Shown here: piece after piece, positions 1 through 7,645 of the stretch | Layout: every line of letters begins with the position of its first letter | How positions within the stretch are numbered: the stretch's first letter is position 1 | NCBI GenBank assembly: GCA_002501135.1 | Contig: DLRQ01000059.1 | Coordinates: 23,991-43,257, forward strand | Direction: 5' to 3' | Source of the DNA: Candidatus Neomicrothrix sp. UBA7884 | GTDB taxonomy: Bacteria; Actinomycetota; Acidimicrobiia; Acidimicrobiales; MedAcidi-G1 | Length of the DNA stretch: 19,267 bases | Notes under the pieces: model-generated | Database searches by the model: none | Told to the model about the DNA's origin: nothing | Seen by the model: the letters and a program-made list of their open reading frames with translations, nothing else | Position numbers and translations under genes: made by a program

Positions 1-2
1 CT

Positions 3-125
3 GATGGGCACACCGTCGCCCGGCAGGTCAACTGCTGGAACTGTGGCTGGCAGGCGGGTCATGGCACGGCGACCGTACCCGCCAGACCCGAGTTTCCCGT
101 TTCCGCACGACCCCGGGCCCCATAG
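3..125 (+). CDS. Possible C-terminal fragment of a Cys-rich protein (truncated by window edge)
   Basis: The third forward frame is open from the window edge to a TAG at 123-125 and encodes about 40 residues. They include a CWNCGW motif, a Cys-x2-Cys knuckle with flanking tryptophans that resembles half of a zinc ribbon, followed by a Pro/Ala/Arg-rich tail. Third codon positions are mostly G or C, as in the real genes here, and this frame looks better than the other two. The stop lies 9 nt before the SulP start and overlaps that gene's putative -10 hexamer. The fragment is too short to name a family, and the open frame could be chance. Confidence 0.3.
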   Translation, partial: DGHTVARQVNCWNCGWQAGHGTATVPARPEFPVSARPRAP

Positions 126-128
126 GGT
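123..128 (+). promoter_or_regulatory. Putative -10 hexamer (TAGGGT) for a leaderless SulP mRNA
   Basis: TAGGGT fits the actinobacterial TAnnnT -10 pattern and ends 6 nt before the ATG at 135. No clear -35 is seen. The same bases could also be read as a weak purine-rich ribosome binding site, so the assignment is tentative. Confidence 0.3.
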
Positions 129-134
129 GCCCTG

Positions 135-1649
135 ATGGCAGGAAACACCTGGAAACCGAAGCCGCCGCCGACGCGGCCCGGTGGTGCCGACTTGCTTGCG
201 GGCCTCAGCGTCGCCCTGGTCCTCATTCCCCAGTCGATGGCCTATGCAGAACTGGCCGGCCTGCCACCACACATCGGGCTGTTCGCAGCTGCGCTCCCGC
301 CGATTCTGGCATCCCTGGTGGCGTCGTCTCCATACCTCCAGACCGGCCCGGTTGCGCTCACGAGCCTCCTCACCCTCGGCGGGTTGGCCGAACTGGCCCA
401 ACCTGGTTCGGTCGACTACGTGGAATTGGCGGCCCTGCTGGCCCTCATCGTGGGTGTTACCCGCGTGGCCCTCGGCCTGTTCCGCCTTGGCGTGGTCGCC
501 TACCTGATGAGCGAGCCCGTGCTCTCCGGCTTCACGTCGGGCGCAGCGATCCTCATCCTGTCCTCACAGCTCCCGAAGGCACTGGGAGTTGACGCCCCTG
601 ATGGCGGTGTCCTTGAACGTGCATGGTGGTCGTTGACGAACCCCGACGACTGGGGGATCGGAGCCGTGGTTATAGCGGCTGTCACGGTCCTGTTGGTACT
701 TGGTGGTCGGCGACTTCACCGCCTGTTCCCAGGTGCTCTCGTGGCGGTCGTGGGCGGGGTCGCCTTCGCCAGGATCACCGGATACGAGGGACCTGTCGTG
801 GGGTCGGTGCCTACCGGCTTCCCCGACATTGGTCTGGACCTGCCGTGGGGATCGACCGGATCGCTGGTTGTCGCCGGGGTGGTCATTGCCCTAGTGGGCT
901 TCGCTGAGCCTGCTTCGATCTCACGGATGTTCGCAACCGCGGACCGACAACCATGGAGCGCTGACCGTGAGTTCATCAGCCAGGGTCTAGCAAACGTTGC
1001 TGCCGGCCTGTCGGGGGCGTTCCCGGTAGGAGGCTCCTTTTCCAGGTCATCTCTGAACCGCCTGGCAGGTGCAAGGAGTCGTTGGTCCGGCCTCGTCACC
1101 GGGGTGGCTGTGCTGGCGTTCCTGCCTTTCGCTGATGTCCTCGAGCAGTTACCGAGGGCCACCCTCGGAGGGGTTGTGATAGCCGCCGTCGTCGGCCTGG
1201 TCCAGCCCGTTCAACTCGTCAACACGATCCGCCGTTCGACACCGCAGGGCCTCGTGGCGTGGGGAACCTTCGCCGCCACCCTCGCAATGGCACCACGGGT
1301 CGAACGGGGGGTGATCGTCGGCATCGGGCTGTCGCTGGCGCTGCACCTGTGGAGGGAACTCCACGTGGACGTTCCCAGGCGCCGCGAGGGGAACACACTC
1401 TGTCTTGACACCCGGGGCGTCCTCTGGTTCGCCACTGCTTCCCGCCTCGAGCAGCTCGTGCTTGACGCCCTTGCGGAGGAACCGGACATCGACGGCGTGC
1501 GAATCGATCTCGGAGGCTGTGGTCGGGTCGACTACACAGCAGCCACGACGATCCGCAGGCTGGCCGAAGACGCCCGGGCGGCCGGGTTGGCGGTCAGCGT
1601 GACCAGTGTGCCTGCAAACGTGGCCAGCTATCTGGGCGAGTTCGCGTAG
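135..1649 (+). CDS. SulP-family anion (sulfate) permease with C-terminal STAS domain
   Basis: This is a 504-aa integral membrane transporter of the SulP/SLC26 family, which moves sulfate, bicarbonate or other anions. Near the N-terminus it has the family signature around residues 25-50 (VLIPQSMAYAELAGLPP). GPVALTSLLT (71-80) and GFTSGAAILIL (132-142) follow, and hydrophobic segments continue to about residue 395. The last 80-100 residues form a STAS domain, with an LDTRGVLWF strand and a VDYTAATTIRRL motif. The protein is somewhat shorter than the usual 550-600 aa, mainly through compact loops and a short STAS tail. It is convergent with a sulfatase gene, which makes sulfate a reasonable substrate, but the sequence alone does not exclude bicarbonate. 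The ATG is preceded by a TAnnnT hexamer and lacks a good Shine-Dalgarno. Confidence 0.92.
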   Translation: MAGNTWKPKPPPTRPGGADLLAGLSVALVLIPQSMAYAELAGLPPHIGLFAAALPPILASLVASSPYLQTGPVALTSLLTLGGLAELAQPGSVDYVELAALLALIVGVTRVALGLFRLGVVAYLMSEPVLSGFTSGAAILILSSQLPKALGVDAPDGGVLERAWWSLTNPDDWGIGAVVIAAVTVLLVLGGRRLHRLFPGALVAVVGGVAFARITGYEGPVVGSVPTGFPDIGLDLPWGSTGSLVVAGVVIALVGFAEPASISRMFATADRQPWSADREFISQGLANVAAGLSGAFPVGGSFSRSSLNRLAGARSRWSGLVTGVAVLAFLPFADVLEQLPRATLGGVVIAAVVGLVQPVQLVNTIRRSTPQGLVAWGTFAATLAMAPRVERGVIVGIGLSLALHLWRELHVDVPRRREGNTLCLDTRGVLWFATASRLEQLVLDALAEEPDIDGVRIDLGGCGRVDYTAATTIRRLAEDARAAGLAVSVTSVPANVASYLGEFA

Positions 1650-1650
1650 A

Positions 1651-1665
1651 CGGTCAGGGTGACCG
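1651..1665. terminator. Hairpin between convergent SulP and sulfatase genes
   Basis: CGGTCA-GGG-TGACCG is a perfect 6-bp stem with a 3-nt loop. It occupies nearly all of the 21 bp between the two facing stop codons. No T-tract follows on either strand, so if it terminates it would act as a bidirectional U-less structure or as a pause aiding Rho. Confidence 0.45.
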
Positions 1666-1670
1666 ACGCC

Positions 1671-3986
1671 CTACTCGTACCTGGTCCCGGATTCGCGCAT
1701 CACGTCGACCCAGCGGGCGCCCGCATCGGGTGACAGTTCGCCGGGCACGTAGGTGACCTCATGCAACGTCCCCGTGTAGCGGAAGGGACCGTGGCGCTCG
1801 AAGACATCCCATGAGACCGGTGACCGTCGGTCGATGCCGACATCGATTCCCTCGAACGGTGCCATCGACGTGAGCTGCGCCAGCCCTGGCGATTCGGCGA
1901 CCACCCCACCGTCGACCAGGAGGGTTGCGTTCCAGACAAGCGAACCGGGGGCATCCACCGTGAGCGTGACGGTGGAGGGTCCTACGGGCATCAACCCTCC
2001 GTCTGTCACGGTCATCACCCCGTAGCCGTTGTGGGCGTGGAAGAGCCTGCCGTCCTCTACGTAGACCGAGTAGCCCCCGCCCTGCCCGCCGTGTGCAACG
2101 AGCACGCCTTCGTCGCTCGAACCGTGTTCGACTGACACCTCTACGGTGAACGACCTGAGGTTGACCAGTTGTTGTGACCGAAAGCGCTCAAGCGTCGGTT
2201 GGCCTGATCGCAGCGTCACCGGTTCGGCCAGAACTGCCTCCCATGGCGGCCGCACGGTGTAGGCCAGCCCGGTGCCTTCATCCAGCGGAAACACCTGGTT
2301 GGCCCAGGCGGCCGCCTCCCAGGCCTCCTTCAGCTCACCGAGGACCTCGGGATGTTCCGCGGCCAGGTCATGGGACTCGGTCGGATCGTCGGTGAGCCTG
2401 TGGAGTTCCCAGTCGTCGTCGACGAATGGGGTGCAGGGCTGGTGGCAGGTCACGGCCGACCAGCCGTCCCTGTAATAGCCGCGGTGGCCCACCTGCTCGT
2501 AGTACTGCTCCGGATGGGTGGACGGTGCCGCATTGTCGACAATCGTCGACACGAAGCTGGCCCCTGCCGGTCCAGGCCCGTCCATGGTGGTGGCGGGGAT
2601 CTCAACCCCGGCCATTTCGAGAACGGTCGGCATCAGGTCGGTCACGTGCTGGTACTGGGTGCGCAGCCCACCACGGTCCGGTAAGCCACTGCCCCTCGAG
2701 ATGATGAACGGCACCTGATGACCGCCCTGGTGGGTGTTGACCTTGTAGAGCCGGAACGGTGTGCCAGATGCCATCCCCCACCCCATCGGGTAGTGCGGCA
2801 GGGTCCGGGGCCCACCCATCAGGTCCATCCGGGAGTGGTCGACCTGGATGTCGTCGAACGGCGAGTCGCCACGGCTGTGGGCCATGAGTGTCCGGAAGTA
2901 CGAGGAGGTTCCGTTCTGTTGGCCCTCACGCGAACCACCGTTGTCGGACGTGAACACCACGATCGTGTTGTCCCACTCACCCATCGCCACCAACTCGTCC
3001 CTGAGGCGACCGAAGTTCTGGTCGACGTTGTCGACCATCGCCGCATAGAGCTCCTGGTACCGGGCAAACAGCTCACGTTGCATGTCGCTGAGATCGTCCC
3101 AGGCCTCGACCCCATGGCGTTCCTCGCTGTTGCGGGGCGGGAGGGCCGCCCCCTCGGGAACCACACCAAGGCCCAGCTGGCGCTCGAAGCGGGTGCGACG
3201 GACCTCGTCCCAGCCCTGCTCGTAGAGGCCCCGGTACTTCTCGGCATCGGCGGCCTTCACCTGTAGTGGCGCATGCACCGCCGCATGGGAGTAGTAGAGG
3301 AACCACGGCTTGGTCGGGTGGCCCGAACGGACTCCACGGACCATGTCAAGCGCCCGGTCGGTGAGGTCGTCGGTCAGGTAGTAGCCCTCGGGGTACCCAT
3401 CCACCTCGACCACATGGTTGTCCTCGTAGAGGCGGTGTGGCTGGTGGAAGTTGGTGAAACCGTCCAGGATCCCGTAGAAGCGGTCGAACCCCTGTTGGCA
3501 TGGCCACGAGCGCCGCGGACCGGCCTCGGTGAGGCTGGAGTCCTTGCAGAGATGCCACTTGCCGACCATCAGCGTGGACCAACCGGCATCACGGAGCACA
3601 CCTGCCATGGTCACGGCATTGGAACGCAACTCCATGGCGAAGCCCGGAAAACCCGGATCCCGGTGGCAGACAGTCGCGACACCGGCCATGTGGTGGTTCA
3701 GTCCGGTGAGCAGGGATGCCCGGGTCGGGGAACACATCGGGTTGACGTGGAAGTTGGTGTATCGAAGACCCTCTCCGGCCAGCTGGTCGAGGTTGGGGGT
3801 GTCGATCTCGGAGCCGTAGCTGCCGAGGTCGGCAAACCCCAGGTCGTCACACAGCACCACGATCACGTTCGGCGAACCGGCAGATGGAACGGGCTGGTCG
3901 GGCCACCATGGCGTCGAGGTGGCGTGGGTCCGACCCACCTCGCCCTCAAAGCCGGCGTATGCGCCGACCTGTTCCACGTCGCTCAT
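1671..3986 (-). CDS. Arylsulfatase-type sulfatase, long actinobacterial form without signal peptide
   Basis: This 771-aa type I sulfatase hydrolyses sulfate esters. The core motifs are in order: metal-binding DD at 47-48, the CSPTRASLLTG signature with Cys85 as the predicted formylglycine residue, GKWHL (Lys143, His145), SHAAVHAP (His235, His238), and SDNGG (Asp348, Asn349). Residues from about 575 to the end form a beta-rich extension. This is the roughly 780-aa layout of mycobacterial AtsA/AtsD rather than the 530-aa Pseudomonas enzyme. No signal peptide or TAT motif is present, so it should act in the cytoplasm and needs imported substrate. The ATG has a GAGGA ribosome binding site about 8 nt upstream. 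It lies 24 nt downstream of an MFS gene on the same strand, so the two are probably co-transcribed. The formylglycine-generating enzyme must be encoded elsewhere. The exact substrate is unknown. Confidence 0.93.
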   Translation of the reverse strand: MSDVEQVGAYAGFEGEVGRTHATSTPWWPDQPVPSAGSPNVIVVLCDDLGFADLGSYGSEIDTPNLDQLAGEGLRYTNFHVNPMCSPTRASLLTGLNHHMAGVATVCHRDPGFPGFAMELRSNAVTMAGVLRDAGWSTLMVGKWHLCKDSSLTEAGPRRSWPCQQGFDRFYGILDGFTNFHQPHRLYEDNHVVEVDGYPEGYYLTDDLTDRALDMVRGVRSGHPTKPWFLYYSHAAVHAPLQVKAADAEKYRGLYEQGWDEVRRTRFERQLGLGVVPEGAALPPRNSEERHGVEAWDDLSDMQRELFARYQELYAAMVDNVDQNFGRLRDELVAMGEWDNTIVVFTSDNGGSREGQQNGTSSYFRTLMAHSRGDSPFDDIQVDHSRMDLMGGPRTLPHYPMGWGMASGTPFRLYKVNTHQGGHQVPFIISRGSGLPDRGGLRTQYQHVTDLMPTVLEMAGVEIPATTMDGPGPAGASFVSTIVDNAAPSTHPEQYYEQVGHRGYYRDGWSAVTCHQPCTPFVDDDWELHRLTDDPTESHDLAAEHPEVLGELKEAWEAAAWANQVFPLDEGTGLAYTVRPPWEAVLAEPVTLRSGQPTLERFRSQQLVNLRSFTVEVSVEHGSSDEGVLVAHGGQGGGYSVYVEDGRLFHAHNGYGVMTVTDGGLMPVGPSTVTLTVDAPGSLVWNATLLVDGGVVAESPGLAQLTSMAPFEGIDVGIDRRSPVSWDVFERHGPFRYTGTLHEVTYVPGELSPDAGARWVDVMRESGTRYE

Positions 3987-4010
3987 CTGATGATCCTCAT
4001 CGGGTGACGG

Positions 4011-5246
4011 TCAGTGCCCGGTTCCAGTTCCGGGCGAACCTACCTCACGGCTGTGGAGTCGTGACAGGTGTGCCACCACGACGAGCAGCAACCCGCAGAC
4101 CCCGGCCACCACGACAAGCGCTCCCCCGAAACCTGCGGTGGTGCCACCAACCCATCCGACCACCAGTGGCCCCGTGACCCCACCGATCTCAGACACGGCG
4201 AACCACATGCCGAACGCGAGGCCCATATTTGCCGGACCCACGGCCCGACAGTCCATGAGCATGACGATCGTCAGGGGAATGAGCGCCGACCTGACCCCAA
4301 TCACCGCCACCGGCACCGGATCAAACGAGGTGGGGAGCACTATCAGCGCAACCAGACCGGTGACGATGACAGTCAGGATGGTGGCGAGAAACAACGGAAG
4401 GCGGTCCCGGCTGGCTCGACGTGGCAGCAGCAACGAGGCCCCAATGCCGACCACTCCCCCGAGCGCTGTCCAGTTGGCCGCTGCCATCGCCGAGAAACCA
4501 CTGTGGCTGCGCAGAATGCTCGGCAGCCAGCCGCCCAACCCGTGGGCGATGAAGAACACACCCACCCCGAACACCAGGATCGCCCGAACCTCGGGCTCAG
4601 CCAGCAGCGACCGGGCTCCACCTGTCTCCACTGCGCGTTCCGTAGCCTCCGTCGACGGTGGGCTGTGTCGTGAGACGAGCAGCCAGCAGGCTGCAGCCAC
4701 CACCATCAGACCTGTCTCGATGGCGACGGTGGTGCGCCATGAGCCGGTCAGGGGCATCAGCACGGAGTTGGAGAGCACAAGGGTCGCCATGCCTCCGAGG
4801 GCGGGAGCAGTGTTGTAGGCGCCAACGGCAAACCTGCGTTCATGCACATCGCTGAACCAGGTGCTCACCACCTTCGGCGCACCGGCAGAGACCAGCGGTC
4901 CGCCCACACCGAACAGTGCAATCGCCAACCAGAAACCGGTGAGGCCCGTGGCTGCAACGCGGGCCAGGCCACTGGCGACAATCACGAGGGCTCCGAGGGT
5001 GAGCGATCGACGCAGGCCCAGGCGATCCACCAGGCGGCCGGCCGGTGGCGCCGTGACGATGTAGATGAGTTGCCAAGCACCCAGCGCAAGCCCCATGGAC
5101 CCGCGACTCAGGCCCAGGTCGGCCCTTACCTCACCGACGATCGGGGCAATCGACATGGCAACCACACCGAAGGAGAAGTAGATGCCGAACAGGCCCCCGA
5201 AGACGCTCCAGCGTCTCGGGTCCCTCCGCTCAGCCGGTCCTGCCAT
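4011..5246 (-). CDS. MFS transporter
   Basis: This 411-aa major facilitator superfamily permease has about twelve hydrophobic segments. A good motif A (GRLVDRLGLRR, residues 70-80) lies between TM2 and TM3, and a polar central loop around residues 205-225 joins the two halves. The open frame extends far upstream to 5891, but that part is low-complexity, antisense to the PAC2 gene and lacks membrane segments. The ATG at 5246 is therefore chosen, with GGGAG about 9 nt upstream. It precedes the sulfatase by 24 nt on the same strand. Because the sulfatase has no export signal, this carrier is a candidate importer of its sulfated substrate or exporter of the product. The substrate cannot be read from the sequence. 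Confidence 0.88.
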   Translation of the reverse strand: MAGPAERRDPRRWSVFGGLFGIYFSFGVVAMSIAPIVGEVRADLGLSRGSMGLALGAWQLIYIVTAPPAGRLVDRLGLRRSLTLGALVIVASGLARVAATGLTGFWLAIALFGVGGPLVSAGAPKVVSTWFSDVHERRFAVGAYNTAPALGGMATLVLSNSVLMPLTGSWRTTVAIETGLMVVAAACWLLVSRHSPPSTEATERAVETGGARSLLAEPEVRAILVFGVGVFFIAHGLGGWLPSILRSHSGFSAMAAANWTALGGVVGIGASLLLPRRASRDRLPLFLATILTVIVTGLVALIVLPTSFDPVPVAVIGVRSALIPLTIVMLMDCRAVGPANMGLAFGMWFAVSEIGGVTGPLVVGWVGGTTAGFGGALVVVAGVCGLLLVVVAHLSRLHSREVGSPGTGTGH

Positions 5247-5279
5247 CGGGTAATGCTCCCATGCCGTGGCACCATCAGA

Positions 5280-5292
5280 GGTGCTGAGCACC
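5280..5292. promoter_or_regulatory. Small inverted repeat in the MFS/PAC2 divergent intergenic region
   Basis: GGTGCT-G-AGCACC is a perfect 6-bp dyad with a 1-nt centre. It sits in the 79 bp between the divergent MFS (5246) and PAC2 (5326) starts, so it could be an operator for either gene. A dyad this short can also arise by chance. Confidence 0.25.
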
Positions 5293-5325
5293 CGGTTGTG
5301 GCCAGATCTGCGCGATCCTGTCGCC

Positions 5326-6210
5326 ATGGAGGAACTTCGATGGATCGCCAGAGACGATCTGGCCAACGATCTGGAGCGTCCGCTGCTGGTTGTGGCGTTC
5401 AGGGGACTGTTCGACGCGTCGGGTTCGGCTACGGCCGCCGTGGAGTGGATGGCCGGGAGAATCGACCACACCAGAATCGGCGACGTGGATCCTGAGACCT
5501 TCTTCGACTTCACCCAGGAACGACCGGTGGTCAACTTCGACGAGCGGGACACCAGGGTGCTCACCTGGCCGCGCAACGAGGTGCTCCTTGCCCGAACACC
5601 CGAGGGACAACGCGACCTGCTGATGGTGAGCGGGGTCGAACCCCACCTCAGGTGGCGGACTTTCGCCAATGCCCTGTCTGAGGTGGCAACCATCACCGGC
5701 GTGGCCACTGTCGTGACTCTGGGGGCAATGGTTGGCATGACGCCGCATACGCGCCCTCTCTCTGTTACCGGTAGTTCCACAAACGCCCAGCTGGCCGACA
5801 GGCTGGGGCTGGACCGGCCCTCGTACCAGGGGCCGACAGGTCTCGTCGGCGTACTCCACGACACGCTCGACCGGGCGGGCACGCCGGTCATCTCACTGCG
5901 TGTCTCAGTTCCCCACTATGTGCCCGACACCCCCAACCCGAAGGCCACGCGGGCACTGTTGCGATGGTTCGAACAGGTCAGCGGGGTGAGCACCTCCTAC
6001 GCCGACCTGGATGGTCCTGCGGCCGACTGGCAGCGCCAGGTCGATGCCGCTGTCGCTGGAGACCAGGACCTCCTGCAGTACGTAAAGCGTCTTGAGACCC
6101 AGGCGGACCAGACCGAGGAGTTGATTCCCAGCGGTGACGACCTCGCAGCCGAACTGGAGGCGTTCCTGAGGGAACAGGCTGACGGCCCTGACAACGATCC
6201 ACCGGGTTGA
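5326..6210 (+). CDS. PAC2-family protein (proteasome assembly chaperone-like)
   Basis: This 294-aa soluble protein has the PAC2 fold signature of actinobacteria. It opens with an EELRWIARDDL segment, followed by LVVAFRGLFDASGSATAAVEWM, then a DPETFFDFTQERPVV stretch, a TGVATVVTLGAMVGMTPHTRP core (about residues 128-150) and a SVPHYVPDTPNPKATRALLRWFE motif. An acidic tail with DDLAAELEAFL ends the protein. The family is related to eukaryotic proteasome assembly chaperones, but its bacterial role is not firmly established. The ATG at 5326 gives the usual family N-terminus. An in-frame ATG at 5266 would add 20 residues with no family resemblance and run closer to the divergent MFS start. No clear Shine-Dalgarno is visible for either. 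It is followed after 34 nt by the isomerase-family gene, so the two may be an operon. Confidence 0.85.
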   Translation: MEELRWIARDDLANDLERPLLVVAFRGLFDASGSATAAVEWMAGRIDHTRIGDVDPETFFDFTQERPVVNFDERDTRVLTWPRNEVLLARTPEGQRDLLMVSGVEPHLRWRTFANALSEVATITGVATVVTLGAMVGMTPHTRPLSVTGSSTNAQLADRLGLDRPSYQGPTGLVGVLHDTLDRAGTPVISLRVSVPHYVPDTPNPKATRALLRWFEQVSGVSTSYADLDGPAADWQRQVDAAVAGDQDLLQYVKRLETQADQTEELIPSGDDLAAELEAFLREQADGPDNDPPG

Positions 6211-6244
6211 GCACAGGGCTGTCGGATCGGCGAGACTCCTCTCC

Positions 6245-6946
6245 ATGGACCGCAACGAACACCTCTCAGCGATCCTTACCGAGGGTCGTGCCCTGATCTC
6301 AGCCGCTGAAGGCACACCCGACGGCCTGGTCTCAGCCTGTCCGGGCTGGACCAACACCGAGCTGCTGGACCACATCCGCATGGTCTGGGGTTTCGTGGCC
6401 ACCCAGGTGAGGGCCGCGGACACGTCCGGCCCGAGCCGCCCGAACCTCTCTGACAGCGACTCACCAGCAGACCTGCTTGACGACCTCTTGTCACTCCTCG
6501 AGTCGACCGACGCCGACAATCCGGCCTGGAACTGGTCCCCTGACATGACCACCGGATTCTGGGTCCGTCGGATGGCGTGTGAGGCCGCCATCCACCGCTG
6601 GGATGCCGAGGACGCCGCAGGCACCGCCACCCCGATTGAACACGATCTGGCAGTCGACGTTGTCGATGAGGCAGTGAACGTGGCCTTCAGGTTTCAGCGA
6701 AATGGCCCGGTTGACAACCATCCATCAAGTTCCCTTCACCTCCACGCCACCGACTGCGACGGTGAGTGGCTGGTGGTACCGGGCGACGAGGGCCTGGTGG
6801 TAACGAGGGAGCACACCAAGGCCGATACGGCCGCCGCAGGCACCGCATCGGACCTGGCGCTCTTCGTGTGGGGCCGCGGCCACGGTGACCTTCAGTTCTG
6901 GGGAGACGAGGCCGAGTTGGAGGCATGGGCCTCGGTAGCCCCGTAA
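6245..6946 (+). CDS. Maleylpyruvate isomerase-family mycothiol-dependent protein (first copy)
   Basis: This 233-aa protein belongs to the MDMPI/DinB-like superfamily, whose prototype is the mycothiol-dependent maleylpyruvate isomerase of Corynebacterium. The N-terminal helical bundle shows CPGWTNTELLDHI with metal-ligand candidate His43, then RRMACEAAIHRWDAE with the E-x3-H pair Glu113/His117. These match the His/Glu/His zinc triad of the family. The C-terminal part, from about residue 160 on, is the small alpha/beta domain ending in LALFVWGRGHGDL. The presence of the family implies a mycothiol-producing host. The actual substrate is unknown, because most members are annotated only by domain. 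It follows PAC2 by 34 nt on the same strand and ends 9 nt before the convergent VapC stop. Confidence 0.87.
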   Translation: MDRNEHLSAILTEGRALISAAEGTPDGLVSACPGWTNTELLDHIRMVWGFVATQVRAADTSGPSRPNLSDSDSPADLLDDLLSLLESTDADNPAWNWSPDMTTGFWVRRMACEAAIHRWDAEDAAGTATPIEHDLAVDVVDEAVNVAFRFQRNGPVDNHPSSSLHLHATDCDGEWLVVPGDEGLVVTREHTKADTAAAGTASDLALFVWGRGHGDLQFWGDEAELEAWASVAP

Positions 6947-6955
6947 CGCCCCGGT

Positions 6956-7372
6956 TCAGACAACGATCAGCTCACCCTCGAAGCCGAGAGCAGCGGCGAA
7001 CGGCCAGCGGCGGTCTGTTGTGACGAGGCGATCGGCGTTGAGCACGATGGCTGTGGCGACGACCATTGCGTCGGGGAGACGGAGCCGCGTGCCGATCGAC
7101 GCCCTGAGTGCCGCTGTCTCGACCGCCACCTGCCCGTCAACCGGGACAGTTTCGACCGGCACCGCACCGAGCAGGTTCATCGCAGTCTCTACCGCATCAT
7201 TACCTCGGCCTGCCGGCCCGACCATTGCCTCGGCAAGGGCAGACGCAGGTAGGACGAGGTAGTCGCCACGGGATCGACTCTCGGACAGGACAGCGTTGAC
7301 CGCCCCGTGGTGTGCATCGGTGTCATCCATCCAGCCAATTACGACACCGGCATCAAGGACAGTCAGTCCCAC
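6956..7372 (-). CDS. PIN-domain toxin, VapC-like
   Basis: This is a 138-aa PIN-domain ribonuclease, the toxin of a type II toxin-antitoxin pair. The four acidic active-site positions are visible: Asp7 in VLDAGVVIGW, Glu48 in ALAEAM, Asp101 in LPDAMVVATA and Asp120 in VTTDRRW. Members cut tRNA, rRNA or mRNA in a Mg-dependent manner. The GTG at 7372 is chosen because it starts right at the first PIN strand and overlaps the antitoxin stop by 10 nt, a typical coupled arrangement. An earlier in-frame start at 7408 would add 12 Arg/Gly-rich residues. The toxin appears intact. Confidence 0.88.
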   Translation of the reverse strand: MGLTVLDAGVVIGWMDDTDAHHGAVNAVLSESRSRGDYLVLPASALAEAMVGPAGRGNDAVETAMNLLGAVPVETVPVDGQVAVETAALRASIGTRLRLPDAMVVATAIVLNADRLVTTDRRWPFAAALGFEGELIVV

Positions 7373-7602
7373 TCGTCGCGCAACCTGTCCAGATCGCCCG
7401 ACTCCCAACAGCCGGTGAGCGCTCCGGCGAATTCGGCTATCGGATCACCTTCCAGTACCAGCACCACCCTGCCAGGGCCATCGGCGCGGACCATCAGCCG
7501 GTCACCGGCATGGATGCCCGTCTCAGCCAGTGCCGCCACAGGGATGGTGATCTGGTTCTTGCTACTCACCTTGCAGGTGCGTTCAGCCTTTACTTTCTCC
7601 AT
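7363..7602 (-). CDS. AbrB/SpoVT-family antitoxin, VapB-like
   Basis: This is a 79-aa antitoxin. Residues 8-50 form a SpoVT-AbrB swapped-hairpin DNA-binding domain (KVSSKNQITIPVAAL, then GDRLMVRADGPGRVVLVLEGD). The C-terminal tail (ESGDLDRLRDEWD) is the expected toxin-wrapping segment. The ATG at 7602 starts the recognisable domain, and the frame upstream of it overlaps msrA and is not protein-like. Its last 10 nt overlap the toxin gene. A perfect inverted repeat brackets the start codon, which suggests autoregulation by the VapBC complex. Confidence 0.88.
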   Translation of the reverse strand: MEKVKAERTCKVSSKNQITIPVAALAETGIHAGDRLMVRADGPGRVVLVLEGDPIAEFAGALTGCWESGDLDRLRDEWD

Positions 7603-7613
7603 AAAAGTAAAGG
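7587..7613. promoter_or_regulatory. Perfect 10-bp inverted repeat around the vapB start codon (probable operator)
   Basis: CCTTTACTTT (7587-7596) and AAAGTAAAGG (7604-7613) are exact inverted repeats with a 7-nt spacer that contains the antitoxin ATG. The block is A+T-rich against a GC-rich background. It could be the VapB operator, an RNA hairpin presenting the start codon in its loop, or both. Confidence 0.7.
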
Positions 7614-7615
7614 TA
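7610..7615 (-). promoter_or_regulatory. Putative -10 hexamer (TACCTT) for leaderless vapBC transcript
   Basis: On the minus strand TACCTT ends 7 nt before the ATG at 7602, which would place transcription start at or next to the start codon. No convincing -35 or Shine-Dalgarno is present. It overlaps the distal arm of the inverted repeat, so operator binding would block it. Confidence 0.45.
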
Positions 7616-7645
7616 GCACTGTTGAGCCGCCGGGAGAGCCCCTGG

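Noticed and set aside
3273..4007. 244-aa open frame on the plus strand opposite the sulfatase
   Set aside because: It is antisense to a gene with all its catalytic motifs, its composition is Val/Glu/Gly/His-rich with no recognisable domain, and such frames are expected in GC-rich DNA.
5247..5891. Upstream extension of the MFS open frame to 626 aa on the minus strand
   Set aside because: It is low-complexity Ser/Arg/Thr-rich sequence lying antisense to the PAC2 gene, with no membrane segments. The MFS fold begins right after the ATG at 5246.
6956..7408. VapC start at 7408 giving a 150-aa toxin
   Set aside because: The extra 12 residues are not PIN-like and lie deeper inside the antitoxin gene. 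The GTG at 7372 gives the usual short overlap and starts at the first PIN strand.
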